Shown piece by piece: positions 42,531-51,351 of a DNA stretch of 64,000 nt. Positions within the stretch are counted from its first letter, which is position 1; each line of letters starts with the position of its first letter. The notes under the pieces are model-generated. The model did not search any database. It saw nothing but the letters and a program-made list of their open reading frames with translations, and was not told the origin of the DNA. This DNA comes from Lineus longissimus (lineage: Eukaryota; Nemertea; Pilidiophora; Heteronemertea; Lineidae): contig NC_088321.1 in assembly GCF_910592395.1 (NCBI RefSeq), positions 11,844,001-11,908,000 of the forward strand, in the 5' to 3' direction. The position numbers and the translations under genes are program-made.

Positions 42531-43670
42531 TTATTGCATCTTAACACTAGCTCGAGCTATGCTCTCAGGACGAAGTCCGGCTCGAGCTATGCTCTCAGGA
42601 CGAAGTCTGGCTGGTGTAAACTTAATATTACTGATGCAGTTAATGTCTCGACCTGCACTGGCACTCAGTAAAACGTCAAACTGCTTGTCAATATCCTGGT
42701 CATATTCCTTCTCAACCTTGTAATTCTGGAAGAAAATACTTTGAGTGAAATCATACCATAATATCTCCAAATCATTTACTCGCTCCTTGTTGGTTAAAAA
42801 AGGTGTAAATATTACATAATCAATTTTCAGCGTTTTAAAGGCTTGGTGTAAAAATACCTTGTAGTTAATGGTGACCTTCACACCACAGTAATGCAGAAAT
42901 CTAAGGAAAGCATAGTACACTAGTCTAAGGTCAGTGATATTCTCATCGGTTAATTGCGGTTTACCAATTGCCCTGTTAATAAATTCAATGGCAAGAAACC
43001 AATCATATTCCTCACAGTGAAATTTAAAAAGCATGGCTTCACCATGTAACCCTTGGTTACAAAACTTAGAGGGGAGAGTGTTAATACCCATTTTTAGGGC
43101 TGACTGAAGAGTATTTTCATATCTCTGCTTACTAAGACATTTTCTGTGACTTGAAAAGTAGCACTGTAAATACCCTTCCACAAAGTCCTTTAAATACTTA
43201 ACTGCCGATTCGGACAGCCGACTCCATCCAAGTTTCCTTAGAATACTGTCAAAGTAACGTGTCTTGTTGTCAATATTGATCTCAAGAGTTTTAAAATCAT
43301 CGTCGTAAGTAGTCGAATTGCAATTGGTGCAGAATTGATACTTCACAGTTTTAGCTGCGTACCTTGCTGAATTCAAGTTTTTTTGATACTCAAAAAGTGT
43401 CCACCTTTTACAATTACGGCAGAATTGAGCATTAGTGTTGGTACTGACGTCATATTCTTTCATTCTTGGCAGGACTACTTTGATTGTCTCAGTCGAGCTT
43501 TGCTCTCGGGACTTTGTCCTAGTCAGACTTCGTCCTGAGAGCTCTGCTCGATCCATAACCCTAGGACGAATGTATCCTTTAAGATTCTCATTGTTCCACT
43601 CGAGCTCTGCTCTCAGGACGAAGTCCGACTCACTAGAATAATAATCTTTTAATGAGATGTATTTATTCAT
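42531..43670 (-). CDS. Zinc-ribbon protein, possible late-transcription-factor relative
   Basis: A 379-residue frame. Two CxxC pairs (FCRNCKRW ... FCTNCNSTTYDD) form a likely zinc ribbon, followed by an all-helical region (KTRYFDSILRKLGW ... RLVYYAFLRFLHYCG ... DLEILWYDFTQSIFF). This layout recalls VLTF3-like proteins of large DNA viruses, but that is a pattern-level guess. Both ends are built of double-hairpin DNA: SDFVLRAELE and DRAELSGRSLT near the N-terminus, and two tandem copies of LRPESIARA at the C-terminus. Confidence 0.5.
   Translation of the reverse strand: MNKYISLKDYYSSESDFVLRAELEWNNENLKGYIRPRVMDRAELSGRSLTRTKSREQSSTETIKVVLPRMKEYDVSTNTNAQFCRNCKRWTLFEYQKNLNSARYAAKTVKYQFCTNCNSTTYDDDFKTLEINIDNKTRYFDSILRKLGWSRLSESAVKYLKDFVEGYLQCYFSSHRKCLSKQRYENTLQSALKMGINTLPSKFCNQGLHGEAMLFKFHCEEYDWFLAIEFINRAIGKPQLTDENITDLRLVYYAFLRFLHYCGVKVTINYKVFLHQAFKTLKIDYVIFTPFLTNKERVNDLEILWYDFTQSIFFQNYKVEKEYDQDIDKQFDVLLSASAGRDINCISNIKFTPARLRPESIARAGLRPESIARASVKMQ
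42554..42608 (+). repeat. Double-hairpin elements, two tandem F copies
   Basis: 42554-42578 and 42584-42608, both GAGC-TAT-GCTC, TCA, GGAC-GAA-GTCC/GTCT. A separate partial copy (first stem only) is at 42389-42406. Confidence 0.92.
43495..43626. repeat. Double-hairpin elements F, R and F
   Basis: 43495-43519 (GAGC-TTT-GCTC, TCG, GGAC-TTT-GTCC), 43525-43549 R (AGAC-TTC-GTCC, TGA, GAGC-TCT-GCTC) and 43602-43626 (GAGC-TCT-GCTC, TCA, GGAC-GAA-GTCC). All lie in the 5' part of the minus-strand 379-codon gene. Confidence 0.9.
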
Positions 43671-43718
43671 ATTTACATAATAATTATTTTTTTAAACATT
43701 GTTTTGATAGAAGGTCAC

Positions 43719-45350
43719 CTAAGACCTTTTACGTGATTTTACTGTTTTACGTGTTTTTAAGGCTTTAACACCCCCAATTAAACCATAAATTATGGAGCTC
43801 ACAATAGCAATAACTGCTATTATCAGATGTTCGGCTAGAAAGCCAACAACTGCACCAATTGTTTTCAGGAGAAATGATACGATAGAACCGATGATTCCCG
43901 GTAAAGCCGCAGCTGATTTCTTGGCTAGTTCTTTTAGCCATTCAGCAAACTTCTTGAGACCTTCTTTTACTTTATCTGGTATTGATGGTTTTGGTCCTGG
44001 TTCTGGTGTAGGTCCTGGAGTTGGGTCTGGTCCTGGAGTTGGGTCTGGTCCTGGAGTTGGGTCTGGTCCTGGAGTTGGTTTTACAGATTTAGTGGCACCA
44101 CTTAAAGCACTACTGATACTAAGACCTAGAGTTGTAAATGTCATTACAACAGCTGTTATTATGGCGCTAATAGTTACACCATATGTCTTAAAAAGTAACT
44201 TTATTCTGTCCTTCAGAGGAATAGTTGAATCTGGTTTCTTTAGAACATCAACAATTAAACGTTTAATTCTTCTAGTTTGTGACTCCCTGTCATTGTCTAA
44301 CCTCCATACCTTTGACTGTTCCTCATGCAATTTGTCATTTAGTTCATCTATTTGCTTTTTCAACTCCACCGTGTCTTTAGAATCTTCTTCTACAGACTTT
44401 ACATAGTCTCTTGTTAAATTATGAAGTTGATTTTCTAGTTCTTGTATTTGCATGTCCTTATCCCTCTTTACTGCAGCTAGTTTATCACCAGCCTGTTTTA
44501 ACCCTCTAAGTTCTCTCAAGGCATATTCAGTAAAACCCAGTGTTTTAAGTTCATCATCATTAGAATCTATCAGTTTATCTATTGGTTTGTTTGAACTGTT
44601 TACCTCATTAATTACTGCCTGTGTTTCAGGGGTTACTAATGTAGGTTCCCTTACTGGTGGGTCAGGTGCAATCACACCTCTAATCATGTCAACAAATCTA
44701 GTACCAAACTTAGTCTTTAATGTGCCTTCAGCATAGAAGCTTCCATTATCCTTAGTTAAAGGAATTAACTTTATCTTTTCTCCATTTTTATCAGAATATT
44801 CAAATAAATTTTTGTTTCCTCGTTTATCTTTTATCAAATCAAATTCAGAATTTCTCGGATTGTAATAAAGTTTGTTTCCATTGTAACTAATGTGTGGTGA
44901 AAGATTACTCAATTTTTTCTTGTCATAATTCCAGAGTGATCCTCCCAATGCTGTATCAAGTTTATCCTCTATTGTATCGTAACTTAACTCCTTTTCCATC
45001 AATTCAGGGACAATACCTCTTACTCTTTCTGGTGTACTGAATGAAGTTTCAGTAGTAAGATTTTCACCTCCTGTGTTGTATGTTGTGCCGGCATCTTGAA
45101 AAGTTCTATTGATTTCACCTGTATTAGGATCTATCTCATCCATTTGGATATCTCCACCTCCTGTGTTGTATGTTGTGCCGTCATCTTGAAAAGTTCTATT
45201 GATTTCACCTGTGTTGTATCTTGCGTGAATATATTGATTAATTAAATCATTCTTTCTCATTTCTTGAATTTGTTCAAAAGTTCCTGATGATGATGATGAT
45301 GATTGTGAATCGTAATCATCCATTTCATAATTTTCACCTCCTTCAGCCAT
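43719..45350 (-). CDS. Conserved Polinton coiled-coil membrane protein, 543 residues
   Basis: N-terminal Ser-rich segment with a duplicated block (NTGEINRTFQD at two places), a coiled coil at about 265-360, a hydrophobic helix (GVTISAIITAVVMTFTTLGL, about 390-410), a PTPGPDP repeat (four units) and a C-terminal pair of hydrophobic segments (LPGIIGSIVSFLLKTIGAVV; HLIIAVIAIVSSIIYGLIGG) with a basic tail. I recognise the family as a frequent Polinton protein of unknown function. The frame is intact and free of double-hairpin elements. Confidence 0.65.
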   Translation of the reverse strand: MAEGGENYEMDDYDSQSSSSSSGTFEQIQEMRKNDLINQYIHARYNTGEINRTFQDDGTTYNTGGGDIQMDEIDPNTGEINRTFQDAGTTYNTGGENLTTETSFSTPERVRGIVPELMEKELSYDTIEDKLDTALGGSLWNYDKKKLSNLSPHISYNGNKLYYNPRNSEFDLIKDKRGNKNLFEYSDKNGEKIKLIPLTKDNGSFYAEGTLKTKFGTRFVDMIRGVIAPDPPVREPTLVTPETQAVINEVNSSNKPIDKLIDSNDDELKTLGFTEYALRELRGLKQAGDKLAAVKRDKDMQIQELENQLHNLTRDYVKSVEEDSKDTVELKKQIDELNDKLHEEQSKVWRLDNDRESQTRRIKRLIVDVLKKPDSTIPLKDRIKLLFKTYGVTISAIITAVVMTFTTLGLSISSALSGATKSVKPTPGPDPTPGPDPTPGPDPTPGPTPEPGPKPSIPDKVKEGLKKFAEWLKELAKKSAAALPGIIGSIVSFLLKTIGAVVGFLAEHLIIAVIAIVSSIIYGLIGGVKALKTRKTVKSRKRS

Positions 45351-45360
45351 AATTACTTAT

Positions 45361-46752
45361 TTATCTAACCATAAAAACAATCAATGTACCAACAACTGAG
45401 TAAAGCATGAATTTAATTGTTTCATGAGTATCATCCTCCTTCTCAACTTTGGTGTCAAGTTTAGTAGTAGTAGGAGTATTCTTTGAGGTTTCAGTTGTTT
45501 TTGGTGTATCAACATTACTCTTTGGTTTATGACTGGTCTCGAGCTTTGCTCTCGGGACTTTGTCCGTCATTGATGTACCAACGCTACTCTTAACTCTTAT
45601 TTTCTTAGAACTATTTCCTTCCATCAGTGGTGGTGGTAAGGTCTTTTTGTGGTTAATGTCATTCTTACCGGGTTTAGCATTTTTTGGCGCTATTAAAATG
45701 TTATTATTGTAGTTATCCAGCTTACCAATAACGAGTACCATATTTGATCCTATGACATACAATCCTGGTGATATTACATAATCTAGTCTTGTATGAGTGT
45801 CACTCACTGCTTTTTTATATCTTTGAATTGAAGTGGGAATATCAGGATGTTGATTAATCGAATCCTTTAATAGTTTGTTAAATTCCTTCTGTGCATCCAA
45901 TTCTGTACCCGGTACTCCAATTATTGGTGTTCTGGTCAACGCCTGAGCACCCAGAATACAGTAAACATATGTTCTTATTGTATCATTCAACCTCTCTATT
46001 CCAGGATTAGAGAAACCATTTGATTTAAATATCATGAATTGTTGATAGGTTTGACATTCATTTTGTGTAATTACATCAAATACATTCTTGTGTCTCCTGA
46101 CATGATCCTTGATGAAAATATCTGGATATTTGAAATTAGCCATTCCAGCATCCCAGTCTTTACTGAACATCGGTGGCATTCTATTTTCATGAACTTGCAT
46201 GAGGAAGAAATTGATTTTAGAATCATTGATGTAATATCCGGGATCAGTTATGTTCGGGTTGTAATCCGGTACACTCCATGACCTCCAACCACCGTTATTT
46301 TCAAACACCGAGAAATCGTACTCGTCTTTTAAACCAAATTCACTCAATAACCCTCCTAGTTTCCTACGGTTAATGTTATTGTTTGTCTCATTAAAATCAC
46401 TTTCACCTGGAATTGGTATCTCTAGATTCTTCATGATCTTCAATATTTGATAGTAAACATGAAACCTGTAAATTGACCTTAACAATGGGTCACTGTGATT
46501 CAAGTGATCGTCTATTGAAATACCACAACCTGTTGTAGCAAACCAAACAGCCATGTTAAATTGGTTCTGGTAAAACGATAATGGATTCTTTTCCAGTAGA
46601 AGACAGTTTTTCTTATTTTTCAGGCTCAAAAACCCAGGTGTTATCTTAGTTTCTTGTAGTCTGAAGAAGTTATTAGTATTAACAGTTACTTCTAAATTAA
46701 AGAAGTCATAGGTGAATTTACTTTTATGTTGATTTGCTATTGGATAATACAT
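45361..46752 (-). CDS. Conserved Polinton protein, 463 residues
   Basis: The start is in ATTAAATG. The conserved part (about 60-300) includes VWFATTGCGISIDDHL, RSIYRFHVYYQILKI and RLNDTIRTYVYCILGAQALT, which I recognise as a Polinton family without assigned function, probably structural. A low-complexity Thr/Lys/Pro tail leads to a C-terminal hydrophobic helix (FMLYSVVGTLIVFMV). TDKVPRAKLE in the tail is encoded by a double-hairpin at 45541. Confidence 0.65.
   Translation of the reverse strand: MYYPIANQHKSKFTYDFFNLEVTVNTNNFFRLQETKITPGFLSLKNKKNCLLLEKNPLSFYQNQFNMAVWFATTGCGISIDDHLNHSDPLLRSIYRFHVYYQILKIMKNLEIPIPGESDFNETNNNINRRKLGGLLSEFGLKDEYDFSVFENNGGWRSWSVPDYNPNITDPGYYINDSKINFFLMQVHENRMPPMFSKDWDAGMANFKYPDIFIKDHVRRHKNVFDVITQNECQTYQQFMIFKSNGFSNPGIERLNDTIRTYVYCILGAQALTRTPIIGVPGTELDAQKEFNKLLKDSINQHPDIPTSIQRYKKAVSDTHTRLDYVISPGLYVIGSNMVLVIGKLDNYNNNILIAPKNAKPGKNDINHKKTLPPPLMEGNSSKKIRVKSSVGTSMTDKVPRAKLETSHKPKSNVDTPKTTETSKNTPTTTKLDTKVEKEDDTHETIKFMLYSVVGTLIVFMVR
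45541..45565 (+). repeat. Double-hairpin element in the 463-codon gene
   Basis: Core GAGC-TTT-GCTC, TCG, GGAC-TTT-GTCC. This is the rightmost copy in the Polinton. Confidence 0.9.
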
Positions 46753-47303
46753 TTAATTTACTTGAATTTTTTTCCTTGAATTTTGGTTAATAACATTTGC
46801 CTTTAAACCATAGTGATATTAAGTTGTACAATGGCCATATCAGATGTTGCAGTAATTAATTATTTGTGCTTGCAAATTACAATGGCCATATCAGATGTTG
46901 CAATCATTAATTATTTTTGCTTGTCAAAGACATGAAAAGGCCTATTGTGTCTTAATGCGTTTATCCGACAGAATTTTAGAAAATATTTTCAGCGCTGAAA
47001 ATTATTTTTGCGGTCGTTAAAATAATGTCTGGAAATTCTGTCGGATAAACGCATTAACGAACAATAGACTTTTGTAATACTTTGGGACGTGAGTATTGTT
47101 TGGTAACATATGTTACCATGTACATGCAGACACTGTCAACATTATTTTAAATAGATTCAAGCAACAATGATTAATCACTGTAACAGCTGTATTGTAGGCC
47201 TACAGCATTTATTGGAATACGCTGGGACTATCAAGATGTGCGAACTTCAATGGTTCATTTCTCTGCTATTTCTCAATGGATATTTGCAATGTTGTATCCT
47301 TGG
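46753..47303. other. Polinton right subterminal noncoding region
   Basis: No gene. It holds a 51-bp tandem duplication (46827-46928, TACAATGGCCATATCAGATG...) and then a perfect 25-bp inverted repeat (46952-46976 and 47033-47057; TTAATGCGTTTATCCGACAG...) that extends imperfectly outward to about 46942 and 47067. A 16-bp palindrome, TTTTCAGCGCTGAAAA (46986-47001), sits in the loop. Confidence 0.85.
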
Positions 47304-47578
47304 AAAGCTATTGACGTGTACTTTTTGTTGCAATACAGTAAGTAATGATTACATTAACCCATTGAACTCTAGTATTCCCTTACCATTTCATTGCAACGCT
47401 TCACTGACCATTTCATTGCAACGCTTCACTGGGAATCTAATTAATGATAGAATATATGTATTGTGGTGTCTGGTTCTTAGGGGTTTCTAAGCTATTTTGA
47501 GACAAAAAGGCCTTTAAGGGCTTTTGTTAAAATAGCTTAGAATTACCTAGATTCCTACCACCACAATACATATATTCT
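47304..47578 (-). repeat. Polinton right terminal inverted repeat
   Basis: Partner of 28855-29122. It includes the same two 25-bp direct repeats and the same terminal fold-back (about 47456-47578). Confidence 0.93.
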
Positions 47579-48205
47579 TTGATGTTAGAATCAATAACAC
47601 AATGCAGTGCAGTGCAGTACGTTGGATGCGACATTGACATGCACTCAATGCACGTGCAGCGTATTGCAATAATTTCTGCTTCTGTTATGAGGAAGTGGCA
47701 CACTAAATCCGATAGAAGGCGCTATCACTCTTATTATGCTACGACGGAGACATACTTTCACCAATAAAACACAACAAATGGTGTGCAGCGACAACGACCC
47801 CATTAGGTCACGTGGTGTGATATAACAGATGACCCGATGCAATCGTGGACCTTTTATCATGTTTATGCTTTGTTGCAAGTGTTTCCATGAATAAATTGCT
47901 TTAATGCTGGCATCTTGTGCATTTGATTTGCTGTTGTCGTCACCTAATGAACACACAATTATATTCAGAATGTTCGGATACCTACCTCATGAATCCTAAG
48001 GGGATAGATACACGGGGCAGAATGTAAAGTAATTTGAGGCTGGACCCATCAAAGCGAACGGACTTGTTTGAATGAGCGCAACGTTATAAAATTCTGAACA
48101 TCTTGAACAAAACTTTGGGAGGCCTTCACCTAACGCTCAGCGCCATCTACATACACATGATGCTACCTCCTACTCAACATGTATGGCAAGCCGTGTGTCA
48201 AATAA

Positions 48206-48915
48206 TTTAGAAAACCTGGTTTTCTTCTTTCAAAAGTTAGTTTTATGGAAGAAAACCAAGCTTTGTTCAATGAAAATAGGTTTTCTTTCAAGAAAACTAA
48301 GTTTTTAAAAACAATTTACTCTTTTTTGAAAAAGTGTAAGTTTCATGAAAACCAAGTTTTAAAAAAGACAAAAACTATATTTTCTTCCATATAACCTAGT
48401 TTTGTATGTTTTTCTTCAATAAAAACCTAGTTTCATTGAAAAAAAAACATGGTTTTCTTCCATGAAACTAAGTTTTGAAAGAAGAAAAACAGGTTTTACT
48501 GAAACCTAGTCTTTTTACCTCGTCTCCAACCCAACCTCTCCCCATCAGACGAACCATGCGTGTCATGCTGTGGAGATGATGTAAAGCGACTAGTTTTTCT
48601 AGCATATGGATTAGAAACTAGGTTTTATAATAAAAAACGTAGTCTTTGTCAATAGCAACTAGGTTTTGATGAAGACACGTATATAACCTGGTTTTATTCC
48701 ACAAAACCAAGTATTCTTCTACGAAACTAGGTTTGTATTGAAGAAGCATAGGTTTAATTTTGGTTTTTGACCAAGAAAACGTGGTTTATATAATAGACCT
48801 ATACTAATTGCTTCTCCAATTGAAACCTAGTTTCACTGAATAAAAGGTTTTCTTCAATGTAACTAAGTTTGGAAAGAAGAAAACGAGGTCTTCTTCAATA
48901 TAACTGGGTTTCCTA
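48206..48915. repeat. AT-rich degenerate palindromic repeat array (copy B)
   Basis: This is the segment B copy of the AAACTAGGTTT/AAACCTAGTTT array, collinear with copies A and C with small indels. It lies in intron 1 of gene B. Confidence 0.75.
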
Positions 48916-49584
48916 ATGACAAGTTCCGGTCGTGTTTATGCGCAAGTGACTGCACCATTCATCGAATGTGATGATATATAAGATCGGCTATCATTGATCA
49001 ATTTAGCATTTGGTGCGCCATTTTGCCTTGGCAGTTCGGAAATGTTCGAGAACATTAGGACATTACTAAAGATGATGCAAATGGTACCACTTATTAATGA
49101 GGGTCGAAGGCAGTAACATAACTTAGTGAAACGGACATTGCATTGAATGATTTTCAGAAAACTTGGGAGAATGTTTGCAGTAAAAAAGGAGGTGTAAATC
49201 GCGTCCAAGATCTATCCCGTTTCTGAGCGGTAACTGATCAGATCACGGTTCTTATAGAAGTACTCCCTGTTCAGTTTCGTGTACTCTATAGTTTCACTGA
49301 TCTTAAACTGGTTCATTATATTAACAAGGAAATCAAAGCAGAGGCCAATCCAGCACGAGGCGTCATTACCATAGGACAATTTGCTGTAAACAACCTCTTG
49401 TCTATCGAAATTGAACACATGTTCATTGGCATCAAACGCCCTTTTCTCATGATATCCGGCGTGAAATCGACTATGCAGAACCGGTCTTAGATTGGTGAAG
49501 CTAAAGTATGTGCATGTATCGTTCATTCTGTACACGATTCTTGTAGAGTTCTCAAGAAAAAAAAAGATATTAGAAAGAATATTT

Positions 49585-49782
49585 GTGACCCGCCACAGCA
49601 AAACCAGTCGCATTGTCGTATGACAAGGGAAGTGTTAACGAAATTGTCAATAAGACACAATAGTTGAAATGGTAATCACAATAGCATTTCATCTTTCCAT
49701 CTAGAGTTGTATTAAATAACAGGGCATCAAAACCCTTGTCACTGCTGTGCGACAAGCGACTGGTTTTGTCGTGGAGGGTCAC
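49585..49782. mobile_element. MITE, 198 bp
   Basis: TIRs GTGACCCGCCACAGCAAAAC and its near reverse complement (27 bp) are flanked by ATTT on both sides (49581-49584 and 49783-49786). It is absent at the same place in A (about 2285) and C (about 60556). Confidence 0.82.
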
Positions 49783-49836
49783 ATTTGAAGAATCTTGTAA
49801 AGCATGAACATGCGTACCAAACTGAATAATATCGTA

Positions 49837-50121
49837 AAGGGACAACCTGACCAGGAGGAAAATGCCACTGCTTGTCATCGTGCGCCGCCACTTGTAGTAT
49901 CACACAAATGCTGATCTCTAATAATGATTTTCGCCAGTGTTACGAGGCAGGCTTGGACATGGCTTGTTAATTTCAGGCTGACCTATGGTTACACCCCGTT
50001 CTCGAGCGTTGTTTACTGCAGTTCTACGATTTTTCAATTATCCTGTTTGGTAACTCTGCGGTCCTGCTGGAAGCCCTTTTTGTCTGAAAAACCAACATAT
50101 CTCATCCCCATGTTGTCCCTT
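49837..50121. mobile_element. MITE, about 285 bp, probable TA duplication
   Basis: Short TIRs AAGGGACAAC / GTTGTCCCTT are flanked by TA on both sides. It is absent from A and C at the equivalent place. No coding capacity. Confidence 0.65.
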
Positions 50122-50415
50122 TAACTAAGTATTGTATAAGACACTTTGCGGGATTCTCGTTCAGGGTTGGCGTTCAGAGGAGACGATGGTAAACAGTCTC
50201 TTTGAAATCAACATGCATGCGCATTTTGTTTCATGCAGCACGAGCTTGTACTAAATATGTACAAACTGTCAATCAATTTTTATGATATCAATACAATATA
50301 TTAAAATGGACATGTACGCGTGCAGGTGGTACATGTACATGTTTATGGTACAAATCATAAACAAGTTAAAAATGGCTGGCGAACTTTGTTCGTGTAACCT
50401 CTTTTTTTCCTTAAG

Positions 50416-51351
50416 AATTTTACATCATTCACTTTTCACCTGAGTCACAAATTTGCGATAAGTTCCACTGTGCATTTTCAAAACTTTTATCATCATAAGC
50501 AAGGTGACTTGGTTGTCTTAACCGATTTCTCAGAAAATGAAACTTCAATAAGAACACTGAAGCTATATCCGGACTCTGGCAAGCTTGGATGGAAACAGGC
50601 AAGCTACGAAGGCATAATTAAAATTGTCGGTCAATATAAACAGTTCCTCATTGCTACTCCAATGACCCGCCTCTACGAAATGTTCATCCTCGTTGGATTG
50701 GACGGCCAGTTGCGAGGAAGGCTAAAGTTGCAACACCTGAATAAAATCCAATTTAGCCTATCCAAGTACATGGACGTTTCATTTCTTCTTTTGAGTGATG
50801 CAGATTGGGGCTTTATCACACTTTTCTCTTTGGAAGGCTACCTTTCGAAGTATTGTCACAACCGCATATCCAACATGTCCAATGGCTCATTAACCGTAAT
50901 TCTTACATGCAGAAAGAAACTTGCGCCATCGTGGAAATATTCTGCGTACACAGATTCTGGATTATATGCATTTTGTTCAGAAATTATCAGTAAATGATCT
51001 CTTGTCAATTGTTTTAATGCGAAGTCAAAACGCCCTAGCCATGCTATATTTTCTGTTAAAAAAACAGTTAAAACCACATTCTTCTTCATTAGCGACGTCT
51101 ACCATCGACTATTGATAGGAACTACTGATAACGAGGTCATGTTTATGAGTTGGCCGAAGGGAAATGGAGGTTCTTACCACCAATTAAAACAAGACGACGT
51201 CTTCAAGTTCAGTGGGGGTAGTCAGTTCGTTTTGTTAAATAATGGTAATCTGGTTCAGTTTTTAACGGATGGTGGTGCACCAGGAAGGAGAACTCTGACA
51301 ATGTTGAAGGTGTACTCCCCGAGAGCAGGATGTGAAACGATCAAAGTGTGA
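50416..51351 (+). pseudogene. Gene B exon 2, one in-frame stop
   Basis: It has the same acceptor position and phase as genes A and C (CCTTAAG at 50415) and aligns over all 311 codons. A TGA at 50995-50997 replaces a glycine codon; the adjacent Asn codon is also changed to Lys. The frame continues after the stop without any shift to the normal end, so truncation is by substitution only. Together with an 18.7-kb Polinton in its intron this suggests gene B is inactive or makes a shortened product. Confidence 0.78.

Larger units (their letters stand above)
28855..47578 (+). mobile_element. Polinton/Maverick, 18.7 kb, in intron 1 of gene B
   Basis: The element starts AGAATATATG and ends CATATATTCT, flanked by the 6-bp duplication TTGATG (28849-28854 and 47579-47584). 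Paralogous empty sites in A (about 270) and C (about 58535) have TTGATG once. Six-base TSDs and AG...CT ends are Polinton hallmarks. TIRs are about 270 bp. Genes: plus-strand MCP, small proteins, integrase and HNH; minus-strand ATPase, PolB and late cluster. No maturation protease is recognisable. At least three genes are broken, so this copy is probably not autonomous, although most frames are intact. Confidence 0.95.
47585..50415. other. Intron 1 of gene B, right of the Polinton
   Basis: It aligns with 270-2410 and 58540-60812. It contains the AAACTAG array and two small TIR insertions. A minus-strand open stretch (49613-49212, 133 codons) is broken by indels in A, so it is not called a gene. 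Confidence 0.6.

Noticed and set aside
43792-44736. Plus-strand frames of 204 and 94 codons opposite the 543-codon protein
   Set aside because: They are antisense shadows of the coiled-coil and PTPGPDP-coding region.
31571-45565. CRISPR-like array interpretation of the repeated motif
   Set aside because: Copies are in both orientations, irregularly spaced, inside coding regions and in a eukaryotic element, with no unique equal-length spacers.
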